The notes beneath the pieces were generated by a model. That model saw only the letters and a program-made list of their open reading frames with translations, was not told the DNA's origin and did not search any database. A stretch of 64,000 bases of DNA. Origin: Mesorhizobium_L sp035547755. Its GTDB lineage: Bacteria; Pseudomonadota; Alphaproteobacteria; Rhizobiales; Rhizobiaceae. Each line of letters opens with the position of its first letter. Position 1 is the first letter of the stretch. The translations under genes and the position numbers were made by a program. The DNA is taken from NCBI GenBank assembly GCA_035547755.1, contig DASZUG010000027.1, positions 55,716 through 119,715 on the forward strand. Reading direction: 5' to 3'. Shown piece after piece: positions 44,060 through 55,145 of the stretch.

Positions 44060-44386
44060 CCGCGGCGGCGAAATGTTGTCGCCTGCAATTCCGTAAGCTG
44101 ATTGACAGCCCCGCGTCAGGCGATCTGGCGACAGTCCATCGTTCGGAGGGCGGGGGACGCCTGCTTCCGTTGGCGAGTGGACAAACATGATTCCATTTGC
44201 CCGGGAAAACCGCAGTCGCGATTCGCCCTCAGCAAGGATGGAACGCAGCCTAATGGCGGCAGAAGCTCCGCCTGAACAAGAAGGACCGCCGCTTGTGCCG
44301 CCAGACCGGCGGCGATCAACATGAGAAGAATCCCCCATGACCTTGAAGGCGTGTTTCAACGGAATCCGGAGCAGTCCAAAGTAAAA
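44060..44386. other. 327-bp spacer, no convincing gene
   Basis: No frame here has coding character. A 68-codon minus-strand frame (44116-44322) starts with a hydrophobic stretch (MLIAAGLAAQAAVLLVQ) after a GGGGGA element, but its second half looks random. The spacer separates the broken gene from a convergently oriented glycosyltransferase. Confidence 0.4.
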
Positions 44387-45388
44387 TCACGACCTCATGT
44401 AATGGTTCGAACGCCCGCCGAAGAGCGCCCTGACAATGCCGACAAGAGCGCCGGCATTCCAGGCGATTCTGACCAGCGAGTGCCCAGGCGCAAAAGGCAA
44501 GGCAATGGCGTGGTATGGGAGGGCTGCAATGCGCAGGCACATGGAGGCCGGAACCCGCAGCCACGTCCTGGCGGGCTTCCTCCGGAATTTGTCGCGGAAT
44601 GCCATGGCGGTGTAGTCAGCGCTGCGGCGGAACTGATAGCGCATGGTGAGGCGCGAAAGCGGCAAGGATTCGAATGCGATTGCGTCCGGCGCCCACCCCG
44701 TGCGCGCGCCCAATTCCTTGGCGCGGAGCCACAACCGTCCATCCTCGTTGCCGCTCAGGTTGTAGCGTTCGTCGAACCTGAGTCCGGTCCTTTCGAAAAA
44801 CGCGAGCCGTCCCAACCAACTTCCGGTGGGAATGGATATTTCCGCGGTGCGACCTCCGGTGCGATATTTCGCTGCCCGCTTTTCCTTGCCGCGACGGGCC
44901 TGGTCCAACCCTTGCCAAAGCAGGCGCGGCCAGAGCCCTTTCCCGTCTTTCAGCGGCGCAACGCGAACGGGAGAGCCTACGATGTCAAGATCGCTGGCGT
45001 CACTTTCCGCAAGCAGCATCGCCAGCCACTGACGGTCGACTTCTTCATCGTCGTCGGCGAAAGTGAGAAACTGGGCTCGCGCCGTCAGAGCGAGATCAAG
45101 TACCCTGTTCCGTACGAACGCGATCCCGGGCCGAGGCTCGATCTCGTATTGGACGCTCCAGGGAACGCGGGTGCGGAAGTTTTCGACGAGGGCTTCGAGG
45201 GTGGGGGAAGGATTGTTCTCCACGATCACGAACCGGACGGCGATTTCAGGGGGAATGAAAAGCTTCTCATACGATGCCAGCAACCGCTGGAGCATGAAGG
45301 GCCGATTGCGTGTCGCCGTCCCGACGCATACCAGCCGCGTCGATCCCGGGGAACTCGTCTCGGCAAGGGGGATGGTATGGTCCGGCAT
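44387..45388 (-). CDS. Family 2 glycosyltransferase (A)
   Basis: The protein has 333 residues from ATG at 45388. The GT-A nucleotide-sugar domain begins LVCVGTATRNRPFMLQRLL; the metal-binding DxD is FLTFADDDEEVDRQW. Further blocks are LDIVGSPVRVAP, PTGSWLGRLAFFERTGLRFD and ELGARTGWAPDAIAFE. A hydrophobic C-terminal part (about 275-325) may attach to the membrane. It is a clear paralogue of the gene at 48709 on the other strand, sharing most of these motifs. Role: surface polysaccharide or protein glycosylation; the sugar is unknown. Confidence 0.85.
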   Translation of the reverse strand: MPDHTIPLAETSSPGSTRLVCVGTATRNRPFMLQRLLASYEKLFIPPEIAVRFVIVENNPSPTLEALVENFRTRVPWSVQYEIEPRPGIAFVRNRVLDLALTARAQFLTFADDDEEVDRQWLAMLLAESDASDLDIVGSPVRVAPLKDGKGLWPRLLWQGLDQARRGKEKRAAKYRTGGRTAEISIPTGSWLGRLAFFERTGLRFDERYNLSGNEDGRLWLRAKELGARTGWAPDAIAFESLPLSRLTMRYQFRRSADYTAMAFRDKFRRKPARTWLRVPASMCLRIAALPYHAIALPFAPGHSLVRIAWNAGALVGIVRALFGGRSNHYMRS

Positions 45389-45505
45389 GGTTAGCTGAAG
45401 GAACTCTCCATGGGAGCGACGGTTTCCTGTTTCGCCCGACGAGGGGCAATCCACCTGCTCGTTCCACGAACCTTTGGAAGAGAAGCCTTCTTCATATGCC
45501 GCCTC

Positions 45506-46162
45506 TCATCTGCGCCTCTTTACGGACACCTCTATCGTCTCGCGCAAGCCTTTGAACCAGCCAAAGCGCTTCGCGGCCCATAGGAGCATTGCTGCGAGGA
45601 AGATCACGCCCGCCGCGCCGGCCAACTGCCACTGCCGGGGTATGCCGAGAAAACCCGCTACAATGGTTGCCAGGCTGCCAGGCAGAATGAGAGCAGGAGC
45701 CCAGATCAGGGCGGACAAAATGTTCGCTGTCCAGAATGATCGGGCCGGCATCCTCATCAACCCGGCGGTGATCGGGATCACTGCCCGGAGGGGACCAAAG
45801 AAACGTCCGATGAAAACGCTTGCGCCCCCGTACTTCCGAAAAAGCGCTTCGCCCCTGGCGAGGAGTTCCGGGCGGATGCGGAATGAGCGTCGTTGTGTCA
45901 GCAGATATCCATAACGCTTGCCGAGCCACCAGGAGACGGCGTCTCCCAACACCGCTCCTGAAATCCCGCCGGCAAGCAACGGCACGAGAGGGATCGTCCC
46001 GCTCGGCACCAGCAGGCCCGCCGCGATCATGATTGTCGTTCCTGGAAAAAGCAGACTCAACAAGACGAAGGATTCGCCGAAGGCGGTGATGAACATGACC
46101 GGAAACGTCCATGCCGAATGCATCGCGATGAAATGGACCATGTCGTTGATCAGGTGGCCCAT
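45506..46162 (-). CDS. DedA-family membrane protein
   Basis: The protein has 218 residues with about five membrane helices. FGESFVLLSLLFPGTTIMIAAG and GRFFGPLRAVIPITAGLMRM are the DedA/SNARE-associated signatures (the G-R-F-x-P-x-R motif). DedA proteins recycle lipid carriers such as undecaprenyl phosphate or flip phospholipids; that fits the surrounding polysaccharide genes. ATG at 46162 follows an AACGGAATGG-type leader without a strong binding site. Confidence 0.9.
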   Translation of the reverse strand: MGHLINDMVHFIAMHSAWTFPVMFITAFGESFVLLSLLFPGTTIMIAAGLLVPSGTIPLVPLLAGGISGAVLGDAVSWWLGKRYGYLLTQRRSFRIRPELLARGEALFRKYGGASVFIGRFFGPLRAVIPITAGLMRMPARSFWTANILSALIWAPALILPGSLATIVAGFLGIPRQWQLAGAAGVIFLAAMLLWAAKRFGWFKGLRETIEVSVKRRR

Positions 46163-46255
46163 TCCGTCGCGTCAATTCCGATGAACAGGATTTGAGCCGC
46201 TTTGCAAGGGACGAAACATGCCTCGGGACGGGCGCCATGTCGGTCAGATTCCGAT

Positions 46256-46486
46256 TTATTTGAGGCCCGGGACATAGACGCGTCCGATCAGCAGGAGCGG
46301 CAGCGACAGATAGGTCGCAGCCGAGCCCACCGCCATGAGGATGAAGCCCAGAATGGGCGTGTTGCTGAGAAACGGGTCGTTTGCAAACTCGATCAATGCG
46401 CCGGCGAGCGCGACCAGCGGGCCAAGGAGGAAAAACGCGATTCCAATGAGTCCGATTTTCGTGAACCGCTGCCGGTAATCCGTCAT
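46256..46486 (-). CDS. Small protein with two membrane helices
   Basis: The protein has 76 residues. Two hydrophobic helices (about 11-32 and 45-68) are joined by a short polar loop (EFANDPFLSNTP). GGAGGGTGA stands before the ATG at 46486. Base composition and codon choice fit a real gene. No family is recognised. It lies 93 bp upstream of the DedA gene in the same direction and may be co-transcribed with it. Confidence 0.6.
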   Translation of the reverse strand: MTDYRQRFTKIGLIGIAFFLLGPLVALAGALIEFANDPFLSNTPILGFILMAVGSAATYLSLPLLLIGRVYVPGLK

Positions 46487-46858
46487 TCACCCTCCGCAAG
46501 AATTCCCCAGGAACCACGAGCGCCGAGTTTGGCGCGCGTTATCGTTCCGGCACGCCCGCGCGTTCGATACATCGCGATGTCATAACATCGGCGAAGTTGG
46601 CGCAGGCCTCGCGCGCGAGACGATATAGCGCCGCCATGAGCACACGCCTTTCCGTACCCACGAACCTGCGGCGCCTTATGAGCGCTTGAATCGGAACTGC
46701 GCATTCTCGGCATTCCGGCTAATCGACCCGCTTACCAATAACCGAAATCGCAGCCGTGGGAACAAGGAACATCTTACAAAAATGTATTCCTTCCAGCAGG
46801 GGCCGGATGGAATCCTTTCATAGACATAACAACGGGATTTCTTTGCAATGAGACATAG
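46487..46858. other. 372-bp divergent spacer, AT-richer than its surroundings
   Basis: It lies between the small membrane protein (minus) and a glycosyltransferase (plus), so promoters in both directions are expected. The last ~120 bp (46740-46858) are clearly AT-rich, with CATCTTACAAAAATGTATTCC and TTTCTTTGCAATGAG. No gene, and no clear promoter boxes could be fixed. Confidence 0.4.
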
Positions 46859-47854
46859 ATGTATTCGTTTGGGAAGCGCACGTTCGAGCAGAAGCTGGAT
46901 CGGCGCAAAGAGCCTGAAAGCAGAATAACGCTCCTGTGCCGCGAGACCGCTTATGGTATATCGAAAGACATAGCCATCCTCCATGGGATATTCGACCAGC
47001 AGAATACCCGCTTCGTGTCGATGCGATCGAAAGGTCTCTCAGGCCTGTTCCGCCGTCCCGAGCTGGAAGGCTTGATATTGCACCTCGAAAGGCTCCAGCC
47101 GCGAGGACTGACAGCCAATCATGTGAACTGGGTCCTTCCAAACCAGGAACGTTTCCCGCCGCGTCATCTGCACCTCCTGCGGCATGTCGACCTGGTGTTG
47201 GCGAAAAGCCGTCATGCCGAGGAAATTTTTTCTGCCCTGAAGGCGCCGACTTTCCATTTGGGATTCACGTCGGAAGATCGGCTCGATCCCGGGGCGGGGA
47301 AAGCCTGGAACAGGTTTCTTCATCTGGCGGGAGGGAGTACGCTTAAAGGGACGGAAGATATCCTCACGCTTTGGGCACGCCATCCGGAATGGCCCGAGCT
47401 GGTTCTCGTGCAAAAAAGCGAGAACGCTCCAAAGGCCGTTCCCTCGAACGTAAGGCTTTTCAACTCGTTCATTGCCGACGATCAACTCAAGATCCTCCAA
47501 AACAATTGCGGAATTCACCTTTGTCCGTCGCGGGCGGAGGGGTGGGGACATTACATCGTTGAAGGCTTGTCCGCTGGATCGGTGGTGGTGACGACCGACG
47601 CACCGCCGATGAACGAACTGATGACTCCCGAATGCGGAATCCTCGTCCCGGTCCATCGTTTCGAACCGCGGCATCTGGGCACGAACTTTTATGTCCATAC
47701 AGGCAAGCTCGAATCCACCGTGCAACAACTCATCGAAATGAGCGACGCCGAAAAGGCGGTCATCGGCGGAAACGCCCGCAAACGGTTCGAGAGAATAGAC
47801 GCTGAATTCCGGGTGCGAGCGGCGATAATGAAACAGATGGCATCGGCGTCATAA
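46859..47854 (+). CDS. GT4-type glycosyltransferase
   Basis: The protein has 331 residues. The N-terminal half (about 60-150) handles the acceptor; the C-terminal Rossmann domain holds FLHLAGGSTLKGTEDIL and the family's E-x7-E in SRAEGWGHYIVEGLSAGSVV, followed by GGNARKRFE. This retaining GT-B fold builds extracellular polysaccharides or lipopolysaccharide. Codon use is less GC-rich than in core genes of the window, hinting at transfer. The start at 46859 has no strong ribosome binding site and could be different. Confidence 0.8.
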   Translation: MYSFGKRTFEQKLDRRKEPESRITLLCRETAYGISKDIAILHGIFDQQNTRFVSMRSKGLSGLFRRPELEGLILHLERLQPRGLTANHVNWVLPNQERFPPRHLHLLRHVDLVLAKSRHAEEIFSALKAPTFHLGFTSEDRLDPGAGKAWNRFLHLAGGSTLKGTEDILTLWARHPEWPELVLVQKSENAPKAVPSNVRLFNSFIADDQLKILQNNCGIHLCPSRAEGWGHYIVEGLSAGSVVVTTDAPPMNELMTPECGILVPVHRFEPRHLGTNFYVHTGKLESTVQQLIEMSDAEKAVIGGNARKRFERIDAEFRVRAAIMKQMASAS

Positions 47855-47939
47855 ACGCCACTTCAAGGATTGCGGTCGGAGATCGGGGTGCGGACTTGCT
47901 GCTCGACGATTTGCGGCATTACCTTCCTGGCGTTTCGAA

Positions 47940-48701
47940 ATGCTCAGCTCGATCCAGTTTGAAACGGATACCTCCTTGCCTGGACGCGGAAACGCCATTC
48001 TGATGTACCATCAAATCGATGCCGCTCCCGCGAAAGGAATTCCGTTTCGCCAGTTAACGACGACGCCAAATAATTTTTACCGTCAGATGATCTGGCTGGC
48101 GAGGATTGGCTATCGCGGCGTTTCGGTCCGGGAACTGGCTCCGTACATCAAAGGCGAAAAGCAAGGAAAAGTCTTTGGAATTACGTTCGATGACGGATTC
48201 CAGAGCGTTTACAGGAACGCCCTGCCGATCCTTCGGCAGTTCGGTTTCACGGCCACCTGCTTTTTCGTGAGCGGCCAGGTCGGCGGATCCAACAGATGGG
48301 ATGCGGAAATCGGCGTCCCTTACGCGCCATGTATGTCACGACGGGAAATGTTGGATTGGGCCGCAGCCGGAAACGAAATCGGTTCGCACACCATCGATCA
48401 TGTCCGTCTCACACAGGTGAGTCTTTCGGCGGCGCTCGATCAGATAGAAGGATCCCGGACACAGCTGAAGGATATGGCTGGGACGGACATCGTTTCCTTT
48501 TGCTATCCCTACGGAGACGTTTCGAACGATGTGATGGACATGGTTCGGAAAGCCGGGTTTTCACTCGCCACGACAACGCGGAAGGGGCGAGCCTCGTCGG
48601 GAGACGATCCGCTTCTGCTTCCGCGCCGCAATATCCGTCTTGGAGACGGATGGCTGGCGACGTTGCGCAAGACGATTCTCGGCCGGCCCGCCGCCTCCTG
48701 A
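47940..48701 (+). CDS. Polysaccharide deacetylase (NodB-homology domain)
   Basis: The protein has 253 residues. The NodB domain (about 75-240) shows motif 1 GITFDDGFQSV (metal/catalytic Asp pair) and motif 2 GSHTIDHVRL (HxxxH), then CYPYGD as motif 3. It removes acetyl from N-acetylated sugars in a chain, or hydrolyses polysaccharide in the broader carbohydrate esterase 4 family. No signal peptide is apparent, so it may act on intermediates inside the cell. It stands seven bp before the next GT2 gene and is co-transcribed with it. Confidence 0.85.
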   Translation: MLSSIQFETDTSLPGRGNAILMYHQIDAAPAKGIPFRQLTTTPNNFYRQMIWLARIGYRGVSVRELAPYIKGEKQGKVFGITFDDGFQSVYRNALPILRQFGFTATCFFVSGQVGGSNRWDAEIGVPYAPCMSRREMLDWAAAGNEIGSHTIDHVRLTQVSLSAALDQIEGSRTQLKDMAGTDIVSFCYPYGDVSNDVMDMVRKAGFSLATTTRKGRASSGDDPLLLPRRNIRLGDGWLATLRKTILGRPAAS

Positions 48702-48708
48702 GAATAGC

Positions 48709-49689
48709 ATGAGCCGGAACAGCCGAAGGAAAATCGCGATTGGCACGGCGACCCGGAACCGCCCGAAGATGCTTCGCGCGCTGCTGGATTCATATGCCAA
48801 TATGGAATTCCCGGAAGGCAATGACGTCGATTTCTTAATTGTCGAAAACGACAACGTGGATACCGCAAGCGCAACGGTCGACGAATTTCGTGAGGCGGTC
48901 AGACCGCATAATGTCTTCTACATTCTTGAAAGGAAAATAGGCATATCGCACGCGAGGAACAGCGCGTTGGAATATTCCATCCATAACGGCTATGACATTT
49001 TGGCCTTTGCCGACGATGACGAGACCGTCGATCCTCGATGGCTGGTGGAACTGCTCAATGAGCGTGACAGGGACGCGCTGGATATCGTCGGTTCTCCAGT
49101 CCGTATCGCGCCAGTGGATACAAGCTTCAGTTGGTGGAACAAACTGCTCTGGCGAGCCTTTGTCGACATCAATTTGAAAGCGGAGCGCCGCTGCCTCAAA
49201 CGGGTATCCCAAGGACGCGGCGACAGTCTTAAAATTGCGACCGGAAGCTGGATGGGCGATCTTGCTTTCTTCAGGCGCACGGGCCTTCGATTTGATAACG
49301 AACGAGGATCGGCCGGTGGCGAGGATTGGCACCTCTATGATCGAGCGAAATCGCTCGGCGCCAGGACAGGCTGGACACCCAATGCGCTCGCTTACGAAAC
49401 CATGCCGGCTTCTCGGCTGTCCCTTGGATACTATTACAGGAAGTACAGGAATCGAGCCCGCGTCCTCTTTCTCGAACGCTACCAGGAAAGCGCCGGAAAG
49501 GCTGTCTTGCGTCTGCCGGGATCATTGCTGTCGCGGCTTTACAAAGCTGTCGTCGCCGTTCTGACATTTCCGGTTCATCCCGGTGGGTCGCTTCTCGCAT
49601 GCGCTCGCGAGATCGGGAGCTTCGTCGGTTTCGTCCAGGGATGCTTCGGCGTCAGGTCGAAGCATTACGAGCACATCGACGGCTATTGA
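48709..49689 (+). CDS. Family 2 glycosyltransferase (B), paralogue of the gene at 44387
   Basis: The protein has 326 residues. It has IAIGTATRNRPKMLRALL, DILAFADDDETVDPRW, LDIVGSPVRIAP, ATGSWMGDLAFFRRTGLRFD and SLGARTGWTPNALAYE, matching gene A block by block. The C-termini also correspond (FGVRSKHYE versus FGGRSNHYM). The two are an inverted pair 3.3 kb apart. It follows the polysaccharide deacetylase closely. It would add the same or a related sugar; not known which. Confidence 0.85.
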   Translation: MSRNSRRKIAIGTATRNRPKMLRALLDSYANMEFPEGNDVDFLIVENDNVDTASATVDEFREAVRPHNVFYILERKIGISHARNSALEYSIHNGYDILAFADDDETVDPRWLVELLNERDRDALDIVGSPVRIAPVDTSFSWWNKLLWRAFVDINLKAERRCLKRVSQGRGDSLKIATGSWMGDLAFFRRTGLRFDNERGSAGGEDWHLYDRAKSLGARTGWTPNALAYETMPASRLSLGYYYRKYRNRARVLFLERYQESAGKAVLRLPGSLLSRLYKAVVAVLTFPVHPGGSLLACAREIGSFVGFVQGCFGVRSKHYEHIDGY

Positions 49690-49954
49690 AAGCTCGCATT
49701 AGAGCCGTTCATTTCGGAAATCGCGGTGAAGCTGACCATGCGACTCTATCGAGCTCGTATTATCGATCGTCACGGCGTCAGAACGGGGATGCAGGTTGCC
49801 TGCAGCCTTCAACGGGTCGCTGTTCTGGGGTACGGAATTTGCAACTTTCGGCATTGAAAGGAGCAATCTTGGCTTGGCGCCTTGTGGAAGTAACGTGAAC
49901 AAACTCAAGAAAGGTGAAACACTTGGCTTTGCTCAACCCAATTGGAGATGCCTC

Positions 49955-50548
49955 ATGTCCGTCGACTATTGCCATCCTACCGCGCCGCATAAGAAGCTTC
50001 GATTGCCGAACTGGTATGTATCCAACCTGATGATGGATCGGGCACTCGATGCGATCGCCCGCAGGGTCAAGAAGCTCGACCGCGAGCATGACATTCCGTA
50101 TCTCGCCGGCTATTCCAAGGACGGAAAGACCATCTACATCGACCGGCATATGCCTCGCGAATGGGAATATGATGGTCGAACAATCGATACCGATCGGTTC
50201 CTTCTGCTCCATGAAGAGGTCGAGAAGACGCTGATCGATCAACTGGATCTGCACTACCTGCACGCTCATCAGATTGCGACTCGAGCGGAAGAAGCGGCCG
50301 TGCGGGCAGCCGGCATCTCCTGGCATGACTACGATCGCTTCATGCAGAAATATGTGAAGGAAATGGGTGATGAACGGCTGACCAAAGTACCCGCCGATCT
50401 CGATCTGAAGCCTTACCGCGACGAGCACGACGTGGATCTGTTGCGGCGGATGGCGGCAGAAGTCGAAAACGGCCACTGCCCGCCCGGCGTCGACAAAGCC
50501 AAGCTGAAAGACGGCATCAAGGAGCGGCTCGATACCTTCGGCTCCTGA
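49955..50548 (+). CDS. Conserved-looking protein of unknown function
   Basis: The protein has 197 residues from ATG at 49955 (TTGGAGATG upstream); the open frame before (from 49796) seems not coding. It has no membrane segment. It is rich in charged residues and His (HDIPYLAGYSKDGKTIYIDRH, LHEEVEKTLIDQLDLHYLHAHQIATRAEEAAVRAAG). The run of acid/His pairs, such as H-E-E and H-x-x-H, might bind metal. The second half is helical (DEHDVDLLRRMAAEVE). I recognise no named family; similar proteins exist in rhizobia as hypothetical genes. Confidence 0.65.
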   Translation: MSVDYCHPTAPHKKLRLPNWYVSNLMMDRALDAIARRVKKLDREHDIPYLAGYSKDGKTIYIDRHMPREWEYDGRTIDTDRFLLLHEEVEKTLIDQLDLHYLHAHQIATRAEEAAVRAAGISWHDYDRFMQKYVKEMGDERLTKVPADLDLKPYRDEHDVDLLRRMAAEVENGHCPPGVDKAKLKDGIKERLDTFGS

Positions 50549-50602
50549 TCGCCTTCTCGGCGATGACCGCTCGGGGTAGCCCTTCGGTTGAGCCGCGGGG
50601 CT

Positions 50603-50958
50603 ACGGCTTCGTGCTACGCTATCAGCCCGAGACCTCCGAGGACGGGCTTAGCGGCAAAGAAGCCCTCGCCTGCTCCTTCTGGCTGGTCAACGCCTATGCC
50701 GCTTTGGGAAGGCGCGACGACGCCGAGGAATTGTTCGACCGCCTGCTCGACATCCGCAACGATCTCGGCCTTCTGGCCGAAGAATATGATCCGAAGGAAC
50801 GGCGGCAGCTCGGCAACTTCCCGCAAGCTTTCTCCCATGTCGGCCTCGTCAATGCCGCGCACAACCTCATGCGCGCCGAGTATGGCCCGAGCGAGCAGCG
50901 CGCGGGGCGCACCGAACCGCCTCATTCGGACGAGAATCCGACCGAGGAGCATGTGTGA
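50603..50958 (+). pseudogene. Detached 3' end of a GH15 gene (direct repeat, copy 2)
   Basis: The last ~118 codons of a GH15 gene stand here alone, in frame and ending in the same PTEEHV. The match to 41888-42249 is nearly complete; two codons are missing (GKEALACS instead of GGEGAFLACS). Most of the base differences are synonymous (for example GCG/GCT, GAA/GAG, TAC/TAT, CGT/CGC). The matching part begins at ACGGCTTCG; upstream there is no GH15 sequence. A short ATG-led frame exists from 50563 but lacks the catalytic domain. Confidence 0.85.
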
Positions 50959-50992
50959 CACCCACGGTCCGGCGCAGTGTGCCGTCGCGGAT

Positions 50993-52057
50993 TCAATGCA
51001 TCATATGCCGGATCGTTTTCGAGAGCCGGGCAAGGAATGCCGGCCGTGAAGCAGCGACCAGTTTCCAGGAGAGGATTGCTGTCGCCATTTGACGCGGCGT
51101 CACGCCTACGGAGAGGAACCACGCCGCCACAAAGAGTCGCCGTTTCAGAGACGCATTCGCCTGCAAGCTTGCGTTCGCGCCCGCCATGCTTAACTGAAGC
51201 CGTGAATCGGTCTGGACCGGATGCCGGCTTTCATCCACGCATAGGGATGCCAAACGCTCTTCCAAGTGGGTCGGATCGTGCATGCCCAAATCTTCGGCCG
51301 TTTCCAGCCCGAGTTCCGCGGCCTGTCGGGAAAGCGCATCAAAGCGATGGAAATCATGCTGCACCCGCCAACGGGCGCGTTCGGCGAGTTTGTGCCCGAA
51401 GACCGAGTGGTTGGACCCGTGGATACGATAGGCCCCAAGACACTCGTCGATCGAAGCCACCTTGCCGAATAGGGGCGCCAAGGTGACGAGATAGCCGTCG
51501 GCGCCTTGCCGAAAATCCCCTTCCGGAATTGGAAATATCGCTTCGAGAACCCTTCTATCGAAAGCGAGCCCGCTGGTCACTGTCGTACCGTAACGACCAC
51601 TTTCGAGCAGTTTCGGCGTCACATCACCCGTATCGAACGGCATCTCGGGCGGAGGATAGACATCCTTCACCTCCTGCTTTTCGTCGACGATGTGAAGCCT
51701 GAACTGAGCCTGAGCCGTATTGGCTTCCCAGACATCCATCACCTCCGAGACGGCATTCGGGTAGAGGTAATCGTCAGCGTCCAGGAAAAAGATGACCTTG
51801 CCTGAGCTTTCCTCAAAGCCGGCATTGAATGCAGCCGCATGGCCTTCATTGCGGCTCTTGAACCGGGCCTTGATGCTGTCGCCATAGGATTCGATAATCG
51901 AGGCAGAGCGATCGTTGGACGCATCGTCGATCGTGATTACCTCCACATCCCCGTGGGTTTGCTCAAGCGCGCTGTCGATTGCCCGGGGCAGAAATCGCTC
52001 GTAATTGTAGTTCGGGATTATGATCGAAGCGGCGGTGGATTCGTTTTCACGTCGCAT
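50993..52057 (-). CDS. Family 2 glycosyltransferase (C)
   Basis: The protein has 354 residues. The GT-A domain begins ASIIIPNYNYERFLPRAIDS with VEVITIDDASNDRS and the DxD VIFFLDADDYLYP. The remaining part (about 230-354) has QGADGYLVTLAPLFG and ends basic. It is a different GT2 subgroup from genes A and B. ATG at 52057 follows AAGGATCAGGAA; the frame upstream to 52201 is not conserved. It closes the surface-polysaccharide patch, next to gyrB. Confidence 0.85.
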   Translation of the reverse strand: MRRENESTAASIIIPNYNYERFLPRAIDSALEQTHGDVEVITIDDASNDRSASIIESYGDSIKARFKSRNEGHAAAFNAGFEESSGKVIFFLDADDYLYPNAVSEVMDVWEANTAQAQFRLHIVDEKQEVKDVYPPPEMPFDTGDVTPKLLESGRYGTTVTSGLAFDRRVLEAIFPIPEGDFRQGADGYLVTLAPLFGKVASIDECLGAYRIHGSNHSVFGHKLAERARWRVQHDFHRFDALSRQAAELGLETAEDLGMHDPTHLEERLASLCVDESRHPVQTDSRLQLSMAGANASLQANASLKRRLFVAAWFLSVGVTPRQMATAILSWKLVAASRPAFLARLSKTIRHMMH

Positions 52058-52325
52058 TTCCTGATCCTTGCAAATGCTTGGACACGTAAGGAGCGAACGA
52101 AAGCGATGGGTCGCCACATGCGCGGCGATCCCGGGCGGAACATTCTCAGGGGTCCGTCTTGGCCATGACGTCGTGAGACGATGCTGTCGGCGCTGCGTCA
52201 CGGCTCAGCTATCAGCCGAATTCCCAGTGGCAGCGGACACCATGACCGGGCCTTCCAGTGGGGGAAGCTGGACCTGACCTACCTCATGGTCAATAGCGAA
52301 GCGGGTAGGCGGATCACACGAATCG

Positions 52326-54800
<2,475 letters not shown>

Positions 54801-54967
54801 GAATGTCTTTCGATTATGCCTTGGAGAATGCGTGAGACCTACCCCGAATCACGCATGGAATGATGGCTGGAATATAGGCATTCCAACGCTTTTTTCCAAA
54901 TTTGCCGACCGGTTGCAGCGGTATTTTCCACCGTGTCCGGCCAACCCGTAATTTTCCGAGCGGCCAT

Positions 54968-54995
54968 CTTGGCGGAAGGCCCGTCTTGCTATAGT
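54968..54995 (+). promoter_or_regulatory. Putative promoter of the fluoride-riboswitch operon
   Basis: CTTGGC (-35, 54968-54973) and TATAGT (-10, 54990-54995) are 16 bp apart, close to the alphaproteobacterial CTTGAC/CTATAT pattern. The start of transcription would fall near 55002, directly at the 5' end of the riboswitch core. Confidence 0.6.
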
Positions 54996-55003
54996 TTGCG
55001 GCA

Positions 55004-55066
55004 CGCTGGGGATGGAGTTCCCCCAAGGGTTTCCCTGAACCGCCGGAAGGCTGATGACTCCTGCCA
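55004..55066 (+). promoter_or_regulatory. Fluoride riboswitch (crcB motif)
   Basis: GGGGATGGAGTTCCCC (55008-55023) matches the conserved P1/loop GGnGATGGnGTTCnCC of the fluoride riboswitch. GAACCGCC (55037-55044) and CTGATGACTCCTGCC (55051-55065) match the conserved 3' parts, including GATGACTCCT. On fluoride binding, the fold would free expression of the operon. Downstream, GACGC/GCGTC (55069-55081) and a second GC-rich part reach AAGGAGG before the GTG at 55146, fitting translational or terminator control. Confidence 0.93.
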
Positions 55067-55145
55067 GGACGCATCGCGTCGGCGGGAGCATTCTCACCGA
55101 CAGCTGCGTCGCCGAAACTGCTTGCGTTGGCAAGGAGGTGGAGAC

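Noticed and set aside
44116..44322. 68-codon minus-strand frame with a hydrophobic start
   Set aside because: Only the first 20 residues look protein-like; the rest has no coding character. Kept only as a remark in the spacer entry.
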